A stretch of 64,000 bases of DNA from Taenia hydatigena (Eukaryota; Platyhelminthes; Cestoda; Cyclophyllidea; Taeniidae), in the NCBI GenBank assembly GCA_036345935.2, contig JADWOT020000004.1, positions 15,520,396 through 15,584,395 on the forward strand, read 5' to 3'. This document shows, piece by piece, positions 13,301-23,839 of the stretch. Made by a program: the position numbers and the translations under genes. How positions within the stretch are numbered: the first letter of the stretch is position 1; every line of letters begins with the position of its first letter. The notes under the pieces are model-generated. The model had not been told where the DNA came from and made no database searches. It saw only the letters and a program-made list of their open reading frames with translations.

Positions 13301-14200
13301 CATCATTTAACAACTAAAATGCTAATTAATTTTATCAGACCGCAGTTATTGTAAGCTTTAAAAGGAACTGTCTTGTTTTTGGTGGAATGGGTCAACGTAT
13401 CCGCAGAGAGTTGTTACTTAATTTGGGGTACAAAATGCGATTACTCGATGTCATAAAATATTTAAGAGCATTTCGCCCAAAATAATTGCCAGAAAACTTG
13501 TAAAATGCGGTTTCGCGCAAAATGTTTGTGACTTTAGTACAGTTGATTATTTAGTATGAGTAAATTCAGCATTTCTGCCACATAACCTTGGAGGGCGTCA
13601 AATTTATTCAAAGCAGTTTTGTTGGGGAACTACAGCTTGCTACACAGCAGATAAATTTAAAAGCACCTAGACTAAACTTATTTGCATTAATTTGCGCACT
13701 AAACTTAAAAGGTCTTTGAATCTTTTGCTTAAATTTTAATTAAAGCCAAATCAATTCAATGACCGGAGCAGCCAAAGCAATTGGTTTCCAAAAGTAGACT
13801 TCACAGAACACCGTAACGTGGCTTGGAGGTGTCTAACTCATTTAAAATTGATACTGTCCTTACTTGCAGCAAATGAAGCTTAAACTAATAACATACCATC
13901 TATTGCTACAATATGGCGTGGCAATTCCTGAGCCCCATACATCATGTTCTTGAAAGCCACCCTTGCTTCTTCAATGGGACAAACGAGAGGGTAGGGATAA
14001 AAGGGAGTATTTGACACACAAGCCGCTTGCCATACAGGGTAGCATATGGAGTAAGCGAGAGGCCAGTAGTACTCCACATCGTCCTCATGCACGGTGAGTC
14101 GAGCTGTGTCCGAGGTGGTCTCGGTCTCTTCCGAATCCTGGAAGTCGCTCCTTTCGGTTATGGAATTGCTGACATTTGTGGGTGGATAGACACAAAGCAT
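1071..14200 (-). CDS. Large multi-exon gene, uncharacterised helical/coiled-coil protein (about 1,230 aa)
   Basis: I do not recognise this protein. Exons in coding order are 14200-13897, (12545-12520 predicted), 12424-12359, 12002-11753, 10946-10255, 9340-8852, 8707-8572, 8426-8382, 7970-7918, 6356-6199, 6037-5839, 5695-5097, 4150-3928, 1835-1612 and 1311-1071. Every junction from 12424 onward has AG/GT borders and matching phase, including split codons at 6199/6037, 5097/4150 and 1612/1311, and the frame stays open to a TGA at 1071. That closure across so many joins is the main evidence that it is one intact gene. The product is hydrophilic, with no signal peptide or membrane span visible. 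It has an aromatic-rich start, a helical block (about residues 216-446), a Lys/Glu-rich coiled coil (447-609), further helices (688-806), a Ser/Thr-rich acidic linker (about 850-930) and a helical C-terminus. An intracellular scaffold or cytoskeletal role is only a guess. The 3' polyA signal is not clear. Confidence 0.8.
1612..1835 (-). CDS. Penultimate exon of the large minus-strand gene
   Basis: Acceptor CTTAAATTAG, phase 0. It reads VSLAPPLPPYHADVVNYQLQ, then a helical part with RILWITLPENVADRYELF. The apparent stop TAA after the last Ala codon lies inside donor GTAAGA; the codon GC/A is completed in the last exon at 1311. Confidence 0.8.
3928..4150 (-). CDS. Coiled-coil exon of the large minus-strand gene
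   Basis: Acceptor TTTTCTGCCGCAG, donor GTAAGA. It reads (S)FNLENVDEMELELAVAKV and on through EDEEAAARL and ETLEMRLARARALIAQRRLR, a charged helical/coiled-coil stretch, ending KEIET in phase 0. Confidence 0.8.
5097..5695 (-). CDS. Ser/Thr-rich exon of the large minus-strand gene
   Basis: It begins ASIMRKPIIDVMVKRQDPFP after a TAAATAAAG acceptor in phase 0 and is open for 199 codons. The middle (GGEKTKLPSSPSTTSIAIS, then SEVVWLPSTSRG) is low-complexity and probably disordered with many potential phosphosites. The end (EDVLAKQLYEAYGKEMRGAR...LIMMAQELIENPTVLDVAEL) is helical. Donor GTAGGC leaves a split codon AG/T completed at 4150. Confidence 0.85.
5839..6037 (-). CDS. Helical exon of the large minus-strand gene
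   Basis: It completes the Gln codon and continues HFLILEVVKETVRYMWDLLF and then an acidic/basic helix through LEVGRRIIEQLKLLGVNAYR, ending SHLE before donor GTATTT (phase 0). No stop in 66 codons. Confidence 0.8.
6199..6356 (-). CDS. Helical exon of the large minus-strand gene
   Basis: Acceptor TTCTCCTAG, donor GTAAGT. It reads VWELKKAIGCEGFLEPDIGL and then a helix-like segment ending KADQLIEMIEQAQTLL plus CA. The split codon CA/A is completed at 6037. Confidence 0.8.
7918..7970 (-). CDS. 53-nt internal exon of the large minus-strand gene
   Basis: Acceptor CCTTTTTAG, donor GTAAGT. Phase 1 to 0, reading (G)D-ILRQEDIRLIDTRLSKR. The joins to both neighbours keep frame. Confidence 0.65.
8382..8426 (-). 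CDS. 45-nt internal exon of the large minus-strand gene
   Basis: Acceptor TTTATCCTACAG, donor GTAAGA. It is phase 1 in and phase 1 out, reading PSKAYIVNESPGDIS with split first and last codons. Confidence 0.65.
8572..8707 (-). CDS. Internal exon of the large minus-strand gene
   Basis: It enters in phase 0 after AAATAG, encodes GVDLEEDTVPRDRQSLDEPS and a further 25 residues ending IESLRL, and leaves in phase 1 at donor GTAATT. The splice joins it to the 45-nt exon 8426-8382 (PSKAYIVNESPGDIS), which leads to the 53-nt exon 7970-7918 (DILRQEDIRLIDTRLSKR). All three phases agree. Confidence 0.7.
8852..9340 (-). CDS. Coiled-coil exon of the large minus-strand gene
   Basis: 163 codons, phase 0 to 0, between acceptor CATCTTTTAG and donor GTAGGC. 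It opens with a Glu/Gln/His coiled-coil stretch (DEETAERLARIQKHETEIEH). A proline-containing linker and a lysine-rich low-complexity part (KPKSKKKGAKAAA) follow, then KAEEEVKVLSKEEEEITIPF and a Ser-rich tail. The basic patch could bind nucleic acid, microtubules or acidic partners; the sequence does not decide. Confidence 0.85.
9648..9720. repeat. Nested inverted repeats inside an intron
   Basis: Within the intron between exons 10255 and 9340, a perfect 14-nt palindrome GATCACTAGTGATC (9660-9673) is enclosed by GTTATCA (9648-9654) and TGATAAC (9679-9685). It is followed by CTCTGTG (9685-9691) and its complement CACAGAG (9714-9720). The result is two adjacent potential hairpins of unknown role. 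Confidence 0.6.
10255..10946 (-). CDS. Largest exon: 230-residue helical block of the large minus-strand gene
   Basis: Open for 230 codons. After a basic/acidic leader (RKKRPVVEKTKSE) there is an Ala/Leu/Glu-rich, probably all-helical segment. It carries GYFTDDEMKGALLLLEHHFG near the start, YLGEEAAPNFLRTI and RRMEGLTGAKAEVIQGLLNA, and ends at IDCIAGKL with donor GTGAGC (phase 0). Two acceptors are possible in the same phase: TGGTCAG at 10947 (used here) or TTCCAG, which would shorten the exon by 12 nt. The helical block resembles a repeat-type adaptor fold, but I cannot assign a family. Confidence 0.85.
11753..12002 (-). CDS. Internal exon (charged linker plus helix) of the large minus-strand gene
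   Basis: The exon starts GEDTRRSSEL after ATGATGCAG used as acceptor, giving the phase 0 entry the previous exon requires. It ends ...LLMNFEQK plus one base before donor GTAGGT (phase 1). The first third is Thr/Pro/Lys-rich. The rest (KDEMVLASKSL...QLQDFARKRGTKAIERV) looks helical. Confidence 0.7.
12359..12424 (-). CDS. 66-nt internal exon of the large minus-strand gene
   Basis: Acceptor TTATTGCAG, then NFWADPNYVAQRELALLAAT followed by VF, then donor GTGAGT. Phase 0 to 0. It joins in frame to 12002, where GGTGAAGAT follows a CAG acceptor. Confidence 0.65.
12520..12545 (-). CDS. Predicted 26-nt microexon of the large minus-strand gene
   Basis: An acceptor with a good pyrimidine tract (TATTTTTGTAG) precedes 26 nt reading (G)GC-S-D-R-Y-K-L-F-K. 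It enters in phase 1 and leaves in phase 0, exactly what is needed to join exon 14200-13897 to exon 12424-12359. The weak point is the donor, GTTCTT, which departs from the GTAAG/GTATG style of the other introns. If wrong, the alternative is a donor at 13910. Confidence 0.3.
13897..14200 (-). CDS. First coding exon of the large minus-strand gene
   Basis: The ATG at 14200 is chosen because an in-frame TAA lies three codons upstream (TAA AGC AGC ATG). The sequence just before it, ending AAAGCAG, could be a cis- or trans-splice acceptor. The exon begins with a Ser/Thr/Glu-rich stretch (residues 10-40), then an aromatic, cysteine-containing part with YYWPLAY and FYPYPLV. It ends in ...RHIVAIDG with donor GTATGT in phase 1. 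The next solid exon (12424) begins in phase 0, so either the 26-nt microexon is needed or an internal donor, GTAGCA after RHI at 13910, is used. Membership in the same gene is inferred from strand, order and the absence of a competing stop or polyA signal; it is less certain than the downstream joins. Confidence 0.6.
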
Positions 14201-15089
14201 GCTGCTTTAGCCTTACTCTACTTCTACCGCATGTGCATTTAATCAATAAATTTTAATTCAAGCGAATGAGTCATCTCCAATTTTATTGGTTCACATCAAA
14301 CACTCTCCTTAAATGAATCATTTTTAGCTGTCGCGTGTCAGTTTTAGAAGCCATAATTGCGCTTTTTATTCATCATCATTAGTTATAATTTTGAAGTTTG
14401 CATCCAGCACGCCTCTCTTACTTATAAGCTTTGTTCCCTTGGGATATTTAGCAACAATTTTAGCGCAATTTACTGTTAAAAGACCTAATTTGCTTAAAGC
14501 GATATGTCTTTTATGCTCCTTGTGCAATTAAATAAAAAATTATTATTGTCAAAGCAACAATGAACAGACTCTTGCTTCTAAGTACGTGAACTAGACTCGA
14601 CAAGACTAGTGCAGTCGTTCACCATAATTCCTTTACATCGTAATAATGTAAACGTTATTTTTTGCTTTACTTTGCTCTATTTTGCTTAAAATGTGCCTAT
14701 TTAAACACTCTTCTTGATTCTTAGATTAAACGGGTGGGTGTTAGAGTTTGAGGTCTGGAAAAAATCGCATTAAATGACGTAAACTTATAACCGAATAAAA
14801 ACAACTGTTAAAAGCTTAAAGGCCTTGGAAAGAGTTTGTGTCTGCGCAACTTTTGTTGCCCTTTCCATTAATAAAAAGGAGTGAATGACGGATATAGGAA
14901 GATACCGACGTTTTCTTAAACAGCAAAGATATTTTTAAAAAGCAAAAATTGTTGTTATAAACCATTTTGCATTTTCGCATTTTTAATTCAAGAGGGTATT
15001 GAAGTCTTTACAGAATAGTGGTTTTGGTGACACACTGAGTTTTGAATCATTTTAAAATCAGGCGGTAGAATCGCTCTATTTTAGGCTAT

Positions 15090-15227
15090 TTAGAGCTCTG
15101 TCTCTGACTTGATGTGGGAGTTGGGGTGTTGCTTTGTTGTAGTGTATACACGAGGCCTTTCAGTCTGGTAACGGAGGTGCCACGGAAGGGATGCAGAGGC
15201 ATCCGAGATGGTGACGACGGAGCCAAA
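15090..15227 (-). other. Exon-like island, low confidence
   Basis: A less AT-rich patch opens after a good acceptor (GGATTTTACAG). In one frame it reads VIFGSVVTISDASASLPWHL, with about 27 further residues to a TAA. A second frame is also open for much of it, so the coding frame is not decided. It could be an upstream exon or 5' UTR of the large minus-strand gene, or chance. Confidence 0.2.
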
Positions 15228-16865
15228 TATTACCCTGTAAAATCCAAAATGCTGCGTCTGTTTAAATTTAGTTAAGTCTATTTTGGACATTAAATAGTGC
15301 AATTAAAGTTCACAGCACTTTAAATTTCATTTGCTAGAATAAAAATGCTTATTTTGTTATTTCCTGGTGCAAAAGAGAGGTGAATCCAAGATCGCGTCCT
15401 GTCTAAAGCCGACTCCTGAGAACCCATAAAGCAACTCTTTAATAGTCTCAAACTGGACCTTATTCGTCGTATCCATTATGGGTTGAAAATAAAATACTAC
15501 CATACCTACGGGCTAAGATATTTAAATTTGGACACATTATCTGCATAAAGCTTTTTCATGAAATTCTTAAAGAGCACTCAGAATATATTTTAGGATTTCT
15601 TTTTAATTTTACTTAGGTATAGTTCATTTTAGTGTGCAAAAATGTTCAGCTTACTTCTAATTTTAATTTTTAATTTTTAATGTAATTGGGTAGGTGTTCC
15701 TCTCCTTTACCTCAGCCTTCATGCACATGGAAGGAGGAGGCAGGGTGGATGCGAGACTGGTTCAATATGCAGTGAAACATCGCGATTTAGCCGTACTTAG
15801 GGCATATTTCCCATTCGTGGACTAATGACTTCTTTTCCGTCACCATTCCTCACCTATAGAGTGCATTTAAATGGTATGTATTGTAATAAAGTGTCTGCTT
15901 TCGGCTTAGAAGCATTAATAAACCCTAGAATGGTCATTTGTTGGTTTTATTATTCTTTTTTTACTGCTGGATAATGTTCATGCCGGGTTACAAGAAGACT
16001 TAACTATGTTACTTTTGCCCGCTACTTAAAAGAACTAAGCGCGTTAACACAAACGCTGCCAAAAGCAGAGCTTGGGAATTAAAATGAATTAAAGTTGGCA
16101 TAAAATGGATCACATACCATAGAAATCAGTTTACAGTTTCAGGGCTTAATGTTTTAACTAAATGTAAGCTCAAGGACATCACAATGGATGGAGAATACGC
16201 CGATTAGAGTGTGTTCTTAGTCAAAGTTGAGTTCAGTAGAAGCGCTGAAATAAATGGCAGTTTGCAGGGATGTGAACAAGCTTAAATTATGCTGACGATA
16301 TCAAAAAGCAGTTGCGAAATCGGGATAATGTGATTCTAATTTATCGTTTCTCCTAAATAGCATTATTTAGGCACATAATTATTTACTGCCTAGGCTGCCC
16401 CTTTAATCGGAGCAATTAGATGAGCTGATGCATCATTTTGTCTCCTAACTCATCCCCTCTCTCCCTCTCGCTCAATCTAATTGCTAGTGTTAAATGCTAG
16501 CTGCCTTTGTTCCTCTATGCAACAAAAATACATCGGGCACATTTTTTAGACTAATATGGATGGTCTTGCGTCAAGGAGGAGGAAGATAAAAGGAGTCTTA
16601 CGCCGCTCCCAGCATCATCTGTTTTGCTACAAATAAGTGAGCTGAAAATCAAAGTAACATATTTCGTTGGCAGCATGGCCTGTTTATTACCTCACTCGCT
16701 TTCGGCGTCACTTGTATATGGTACCACGATGTTATTATCTGAGCCCAAAATTACATGCAACTTTTGTTATTTGTCAGCTTTTTATAGTTGGTTGTACCAA
16801 AGTTTGTTGTCTTTAGAGTGGTTGGGTCCAAAACAATAAAACTGGTGCAGTAACTTTTTAGTCAG

Positions 16866-16968
16866 GAGATTAATTACAATTTCTGGCATCAAGCGTTATC
16901 TGCGCCTCTTTCAAGGATGGATCACAGATGGTTTTGCCCAATGTCTAAAGACCGTCAGGGCTGATGAA
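16866..16968 (+). other. Exon-like segment, low confidence
   Basis: Acceptor TTTTTAGTCAG, then one base plus 34 open codons containing GIKRYLRLFQGWITDGFAQC, then donor GTGAGC. Phase 2 to 0. No partner exon with a matching phase was found, so it stands alone. Confidence 0.2.
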
Positions 16969-19900
16969 GTGAGCAAAGTTGATGATCAGAAATCACTTAT
17001 ATAGGACTGCCATGATTATTATGTGGGTTTGATCTTTAGGATCGTTTAATTTTGATTACAATGAAACAGCCAACATCTGAAATATTGAGAATGTAGTCAA
17101 TAACTTAATATGGCGTGAACCTGTTTGAGAAATTATGCTGCCAGAATTCTTCACGTCATTGGATTAGTTTGTTAGGGCCTTCACTTCTCCCAATTTATCA
17201 TTCATGTGTAGTTTTGCCATTAATAAACCGATGGCTCAAGACACTTATATAATGCTTGGCATTAAATGCACTGAATGAAAAGGCTTATTTAGCTGGCGGA
17301 TTTTTTTTTCGAGAGAAGGCACACGAAAATCCAATATGAGTTTTCTTGCATAAATTTGCAACTAAATGACTTCTCTTAACATGCTTAAGACTTCGAGTAT
17401 TTTTAAAAACATCTAAGAGGAAGACGTACCATAACTGAGCAAAGGCAGCAGATTTAAACTTTGAAATTCGGGGAAAACCTATGGGTTATTAAAAACAGGA
17501 AGAGTAGTCAGGTGGACGCTCACTTGTTGCATTCAGATCAAAATGAATACCTACTTATTTTTCCCGCATGGCGGCCAAGTTACGGACGGCTAGAAGGGCA
17601 AGTTAGTACAACCGGCAACAGCTAATATTCCCACAAAAGTGAATTTATAGAACTAGGCTTCATTTATGCTTAGTTGAAGGTTTAAATAAAAACTAAGATC
17701 TGGCACTTTTTATCAAGCAGCTGAACCGTCCCACAACAGCCTGTTTCAATGCGCCATTGGTGAATTTTCAGCGCCCTTCTTTTGCTTTTGTGATTGTTCA
17801 GATATTGAAACAAAAAGATGTATTTAAGTTTTGCAAAATGAGATGATAGATCTCATTAATTTTCGGCCTTCTTCATCAAAACAGTCCTTTATCCTACTGC
17901 AGCATTTAACTTTACCGCTTCTCTCGAAAGCAAAAAACTTCGGTGACAATCGTAAATGTGTTTATACGACTCCCGTTTAAACAAGACAGATTATGTGTTG
18001 ATAAGTTGTCTCGCTGACCGTTGTACTCCACAAAACTCTATGCCCAGCAGCGAAAGTGTGATTGTCTTCAGAAAATCAGTCAGATTGCTAGATACCCAAA
18101 GATATTTGTGCAGGCTAACTCCCACGCACGCACTCATTATGGCTGCATTGACTTTTAGCTGTAGAACTTATGTACCATCAGCTGCAACGTTTTGGCTTGC
18201 TTGTCATTCGCCTGCCAGAATGTGCAAATTTGACTTAAGTAAAATCACTGGCATCTTAGCCCGCATATTAATCCTTGCTAGGAGTAAATTATACAGCCTT
18301 GCGTTTCAAAATGTCAAGAAGTTGCGCTTTGCGCCTTTTGATGCAACCTGGGATTAGCACGAACCTACTCTGCATTTACCTTTGAGGCCGTAGGCGACAG
18401 AAACGTGGAGAAAGCGTTTACGCAGTGGTGCAAAGGTGCCCTTACGAGATGGCATTTTGAAAATTTCCTTTTACATCAAGATAGTTTGCTAACCTTTTTG
18501 GGAGATAATACGACCTCTAGGTGGTCATTTAACTGACAGCAACAATAACATCATCTTCATTCCGGATTCGTGCAAATATTTCTGTCTGCATACAACTAAA
18601 ATGTTTGTTCAGTGCTAAATACAGTCCTTCGTCAAAAAGGATTTGCTGGGTGGTGCATACGAGTGCTTATGTTTATGTTAACAATACCAACATATTCTGC
18701 CACAATTCATGTGGCTATGAAGCGAAATTTTCTAATGCATTAATTTATTCATATGGATGCATTTCAACTTTGCTTTTTATTAAGAAGGTTCTTGTAGTAA
18801 ATATCTTTAATTGTCAATTCTTTCATTATTCATCGATCAAATATGTTTACTTCCTACCTATGTCATGAATCATTTTTATTCATTCAACGTTAAATTAGAA
18901 GTGTTCAGCCCTATCCTATCCCTAGACCGGTAGCATATGCCAAAGAATCACATAACTTTATTAGGCTTAGGAACATTTGTTGTCTTTTTTCAAAAGAGAT
19001 TAAGGGAAGAAAGTTAGGGTGCGTGCCGAAGTGATGCTTTTTATTCCCACTTGATAAGAACACCTTTATTCGAAAGGTTTTTAGCAGTAACTCTCGTATA
19101 TGACTGTAAATGGCGCCTACTATGACCACACAGAATGCCATCCTTCCCAGCTGGTCATTACCGTTTGCTGCTTTTCAAATTAATTTCTCTCAAAACTTAC
19201 ATTCAAAAGTCGAATCTGGCAGGTAAGAGCGTCTGCCGAAATTATTCCACCTTATTGTTTATCAGTCTAGAGCCATAGTTGACCACTAATTTATCGTCAT
19301 AAATGATTTTCTATCTTCTCTTTGCTTACAGTTGCTTTAAATGTCACAGTTAACCACTTTGCATTCCAATGCAAAGGTTGCTATCTGCTTGGAAACATGT
19401 TGCTTTGAAATCACGGAACTACACGGGCACAATAGATGTGACCCCAAATCAACGAGACGTTCTTATCACATATTCATATTTGGAGTTCTGCAGTTTTTCC
19501 GGTATCAAAGGGACGGGATACGTTTTCTAATAGCATTTCTGGTTGCAGTAGCTTAAGGTAGAAAACAGACGAAGATTATACTTGATGGATAAATCATTAC
19601 AATTCCTATATCTCGAAGTGGGAGTCATTCAAGAGAGCGGAGCATCCCATTGTAATATTTGATTTTCTCCCGATACTCGGGCAGTAATTGTGCTGAAAAG
19701 TTACTGTAGGATGATAAACGCTGAATGCTGTAAAAATTCATGAGATACTTAATCAACTATTAAGGAAATAATACGACTTTTGCGGTCAGATTATGGTAAC
19801 TGGAACACGTTGGATGCCTGTTTAACTCGTAGTTATGGTAAAAGGACCGCTTAGATGCTGGATGGGCTGAACTTGGAATCATGCCAGAAGCTCTAGGTCT

Positions 19901-22900
19901 CCATGTCTATCGAAATAACATATTCTATTGCAGTATCAAGTCTCATTTTGTCTTCAGAGAAGTACCGAGTATTTGTACAGCGCTGCAGTGGGGTCCGATC
20001 ATCTTCCAACAGATTCTAGAACTAACAGCTTACAATGCACTAAATTTGGTATGTCCTTACTCCGGGTACAAATTAATTTACATATTTGTATAGGGAGCCT
20101 GGCTTTGCATCAGCGATTCCGCTAACACTGAATTGCATAGCTGCAAATTAAAGGATAAAAATGCGAACTTCTAATGCCTCACAATAGACATTTCCTCTTA
20201 ATTAAAGGTTAATTTAAAGTTTGATACCAAGATTTGCAATTTTCCATCCATCATTGTAAAAATTCAGGAAGTCAGGACTGTGTGAGCATCTTAAGTGTTC
20301 GAGAAGGGCTGGCTTCCCACCTTTGGAACAATTCTTACCTTTAAACATTAAAGTCTCCAAGGCGCTTTTTTAGCCACTACAAGATAACGCTACTCACATT
20401 TGACCAAGTGGTTCAAAGTTTGCCCTTCCGCACAAGAAAAATCAACCAAAAGCACCAAAGTATTCAATAACCTATTTTCATGTTTGCTACATATAGTTTA
20501 AAGCACTTAAAATAATTTTGCTTAGTTTGGATGCATTTATGAAATATGTGAACAGCGACTATCCAATTAACCTTTATCAATCCCAAGTGCACCACGATAC
20601 AATTAAATAGCATGTGTCCTCTTCAATTTGTTTCATGTTTAAGCAAGATTTTTTTCATTAGCTGGGGTAAAATTTGCGGCTTTATTAATAGGAACCACAT
20701 TTTTTCAGATGCTAAGAGCCTCAAAGCAAATGTAATAATACCCATCGTCTTGGTGATTTAGAAACATTCTTACAGCAAATTTTTACTAAACACACACCTT
20801 GGAATGCACCAGATCCATTCTATGCTTCTATGTTGGAAGGAAATTACTGCAGAATTGGTCTTACACCCTTTTCTCTCCCCTTAAGAGCAAAAATCTAACT
20901 TGGGATCAAACTTTTTCCTCTATCCCTTCCATCACATGCATAAGAACTTCGTTTGCAATTGCATTTTAGGTGAGCCAACGTAGCTTTTATACATTAAATC
21001 TCAGACCAGAATGACAATTAATATTCCTTTTGCTGTTGTGGGAGAAAATCCGTGCTTCCTTGAGACGCCTTTATGCCTAGTCAGGAAGATTTCGCCTTGA
21101 CATTTTGATGCATCCAGCTTGTTACGGCATGCATTAATTTCAATCCACATCCAGCAAATGGTGACTCGCACTTCCGACAATAAGACTATACTATTCTACA
21201 CATTATTCTTTAATAATTTCTCAAGTCCTCTCCTCTTTTTTCAACTCAATACAACTTGAATAAACATAAAAGGCTTACTGATGTAAATTCGAAGCCAACT
21301 TCAATCACAGCTAACGTAATGGTTGTAGCTACAATAAGTTTGTGAGTTTTGAACTTTTACAGAAAAGAAGTTCTGCGAAATTCGAAGGCAAACGGGTTTC
21401 CATCTGAAATCAAACTGACTATAAGCGCGTCAAAATTAAAAGATAGCTATGCTCACCCGACTTGCTTGTTCAGTAATGAAACCTCTCTTAATATTTAAAA
21501 AAATACTCAGGATAAGATTAAAACTGTCAAAACTTCATTGCAAATATTGTCCACTTCCGAATGCCCGACAAGAGGCAATACTGTGGTCTTCGCCAAAAAC
21601 TGAAAGGATAGAAAGGATTATATAAGGCAAAAAATCGCTCTCTTCAAACTCCTAGCTGGCATTTATTTTCCTTCTAAGTAAGAAGGAATTAGCATTTTTA
21701 TGCATTTTGGGAATAGAGCATCAAAGCGACTTCGTTTTAAGTCTTTAGTAGGCGTTCTATAAATACCTTTGAGGACTTTAAGATGGGCGTCATCCTCATG
21801 CAGAATTCATTCAAGTGATCACGGTCTAAAGGATTTTATATTGAATCGGCACCAAAAGGCACGACAACGCTTGTTTGGTGTCAGAAAACGCAGGCATGAT
21901 TAATTTTGTTTTGAACTGAGAGAATAGTGCATCTGTCAACCACGATGGTGCAAAAAATTAATTGTTTTTGCATGTTATTTGCAAAACAACTTCCAGTTTA
22001 CTAAAAAATGCCGAAGAAATTATTAGTTGCAGAAATTGTTAATGATTATTTTTTAAAGAATCCAAGCCTAGAGCACTCTTTCAAAGAGGATGTTCCAACC
22101 ATCCACATTCAAGTCTGTACAAACGTATCTGGTGACTCCTTAATAGTGGAGTGGTTTATCTGTCAAATTCAGACTCTAGAAGTTCGTTCGCAAAGTCCTG
22201 CCATAAAGGATGAAGAAATGGCTACGCAAAAAGGCACTTTAAGCAAGAGGTAGAAGGCAAGATTGCCCTCCATACAGCTTCCCAAGTCCTACTTTAATAA
22301 ATGCAAAGTAAGCGCACAATGACTTTTCTTTTCACTATCAAAACAATCCCTCAAAAAGTACAATTCTAATTTTTGTAAGGCAAAATATTTTTCTGCACTA
22401 GTGATTTGCGCATTTTGCCCCAAAATATGCTTTTTATTAGTTCTTCATCAAGAGGGAGGGGTTCGTTTGCTCCGCAGACTCGTAATAATTCGTCCTTACC
22501 ATTGCTGATTGGTGTCATCGCACATATTTTCTAAGATGAGACATCATAAAACTACGATATATTCACGCCACCTTATCAAGTGCTGTTAGGAAGCCCTTTT
22601 GTACAACCATTATGATCTCGCAGTGGTAGGTAGGGTTTACTGACCGTACGTTTCGGTAGTCTAAAGTTTTGAGCACCTTATTTTAGTATCTTAGTCAATA
22701 TTGAATGTGATAGTCAATTTCAACTTTGGCTAAATATGATACACACTTGTCTTTGTAGTATTAGGTCAAGTAATTCATCCGCGTTCTCAATCACTTTGGC
22801 ATTTCAATGTGCCTCACGTTGAAGGCGTCTTGCGTAGTCACGATCTCGACTGCGGGTGAAGTAATGAATTTCTGGGATTAAGCACTATGCAAATCCCAAC

Positions 22901-23515
22901 TATACAGATGCGTACGTGGTACACTTGTAGATTATGCAGAAAAACACGAGCAAGGTAAAGAGCCCGAAATGATGCAGTTTTTTTTAGAAAGTAAACACTC
23001 TTGTAGGGCCTAGTCGGGATCAATGGTGTTGAAAACTGGGTCAGAATTACATGAATATGCTTGTTTGATTTCTTTCCCTTGTCATTGTACAGTTTAAGAA
23101 GAATTTTTTAATAATTTTATTCCTATACCGACGTTCTCTTTGCAGATTGCTCCATTAGAAAATTATTCAAGAACCACGTATAATCGTTATGTTTGATTAA
23201 AACGAAATCTCTGTAAGCTTACATATAATGCAATTTTAATGTTCTAGAAGTATCTTCTTATGCAGAAACGTTACATAAATAAAAGCTCTATATATGCTGA
23301 TAATTATGTAAGGTAAAGGACATTCTAGATAATACAAATGGGTGAGAACGCAACCATCCTTCAGCCAGCCAGCAATCACGTACACAAAATTTTTGCCATC
23401 CTCCTTTGCTTACTTAGACCCTTCGAAAACTAAAGATATCCGTAATGAAGTTGTTATTGTTCCGGTTAAGATACCTAAAAACTCGACAGGATTTGATCTC
23501 ACATGCACCAAAACA

Positions 23516-23521
23516 TTTATT
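23516..23521 (-). terminator. PolyA signal of the small minus-strand gene
   Basis: AATAAA on the minus strand (TTTATT on +), about 47 nt after the stop codon at 23568. Confidence 0.5.
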
Positions 23522-23567
23522 ACAGTTCCATTTTGTTTACCACTTAAATTTTTTTGCTTGTCTACTC

Positions 23568-23829
23568 CTAAGTTAATGTCGCTGAGGTTAGTACTAATGA
23601 GTGATTGGGCAGGAGCATCAGAAAATATATTTGATTAAGGCATTCGTTATCAAAGCTTCTGAGAACAGTCACCGCTTGTAAAAGTTCCTGCATCACATCA
23701 ACTGTTTTCATTTTAGCTTTCTTATAGCTAAAAAAATATGCTTCAAAGTAATTTTTACCTATGCGAGACATGCTGACCCAAAAGCTCACTAACTGAACGA
23801 GCCTTCCAGTCTTCACGAATTTCGGTCAT
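23568..23829 (-). CDS. Small two-exon gene, 76-aa uncharacterised helical protein
   Basis: Exon 1 is 23829-23759 (MTEIREDWKARSVSELLGQH, then VSH and a split codon AG). Donor GTAAAA, a 31-nt intron (23758-23728) and acceptor TATTTTTTTAG follow. Exon 2 is 23727-23568 (YKKAKMKTVDVMQELLQAVT and on to a TAG). The phase 2 join is clean. A minus-strand AATAAA lies at 23521-23516, about 47 nt past the stop, as expected for a real 3' end. The protein is charged at its start and helical with hydrophobic faces later; no family recognised. The 10-nt gap from the upstream small ORF suggests a dicistronic transcript. Confidence 0.5.
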
Positions 23830-23839
23830 TATCTTGGTT

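Larger units (their letters stand above)
14201..23515. other. Mostly non-coding interval, 5' of the large minus-strand gene
   Basis: AT-rich, with many stops in all frames. Two exon-like islands are listed separately (15.1 and 16.9 kb). A T/A-rich tract of repeated TTTTAA units lies near 15660-15681 and a CT-rich tract near 16441-16475. Longer chance ORFs (for example 17956-18357 +) show no recognisable domain, splice context or polyA signal. Confidence 0.4.

Noticed and set aside
17956..18357. 133-codon plus-strand ORF
   Set aside because: Longest ORF of its region, but no domain, no polyA signal and no splice context; composition fits chance.
22008..22253. 81-codon plus-strand ORF starting MPKKLL
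   Set aside because: No homology signal or 3' signal; probably chance.
22498..22528. Possible 31-nt minus-strand start exon (MCDDTNQQ) between an AG and GTAAGG
   Set aside because: Too short to support alone and no downstream exon was found.
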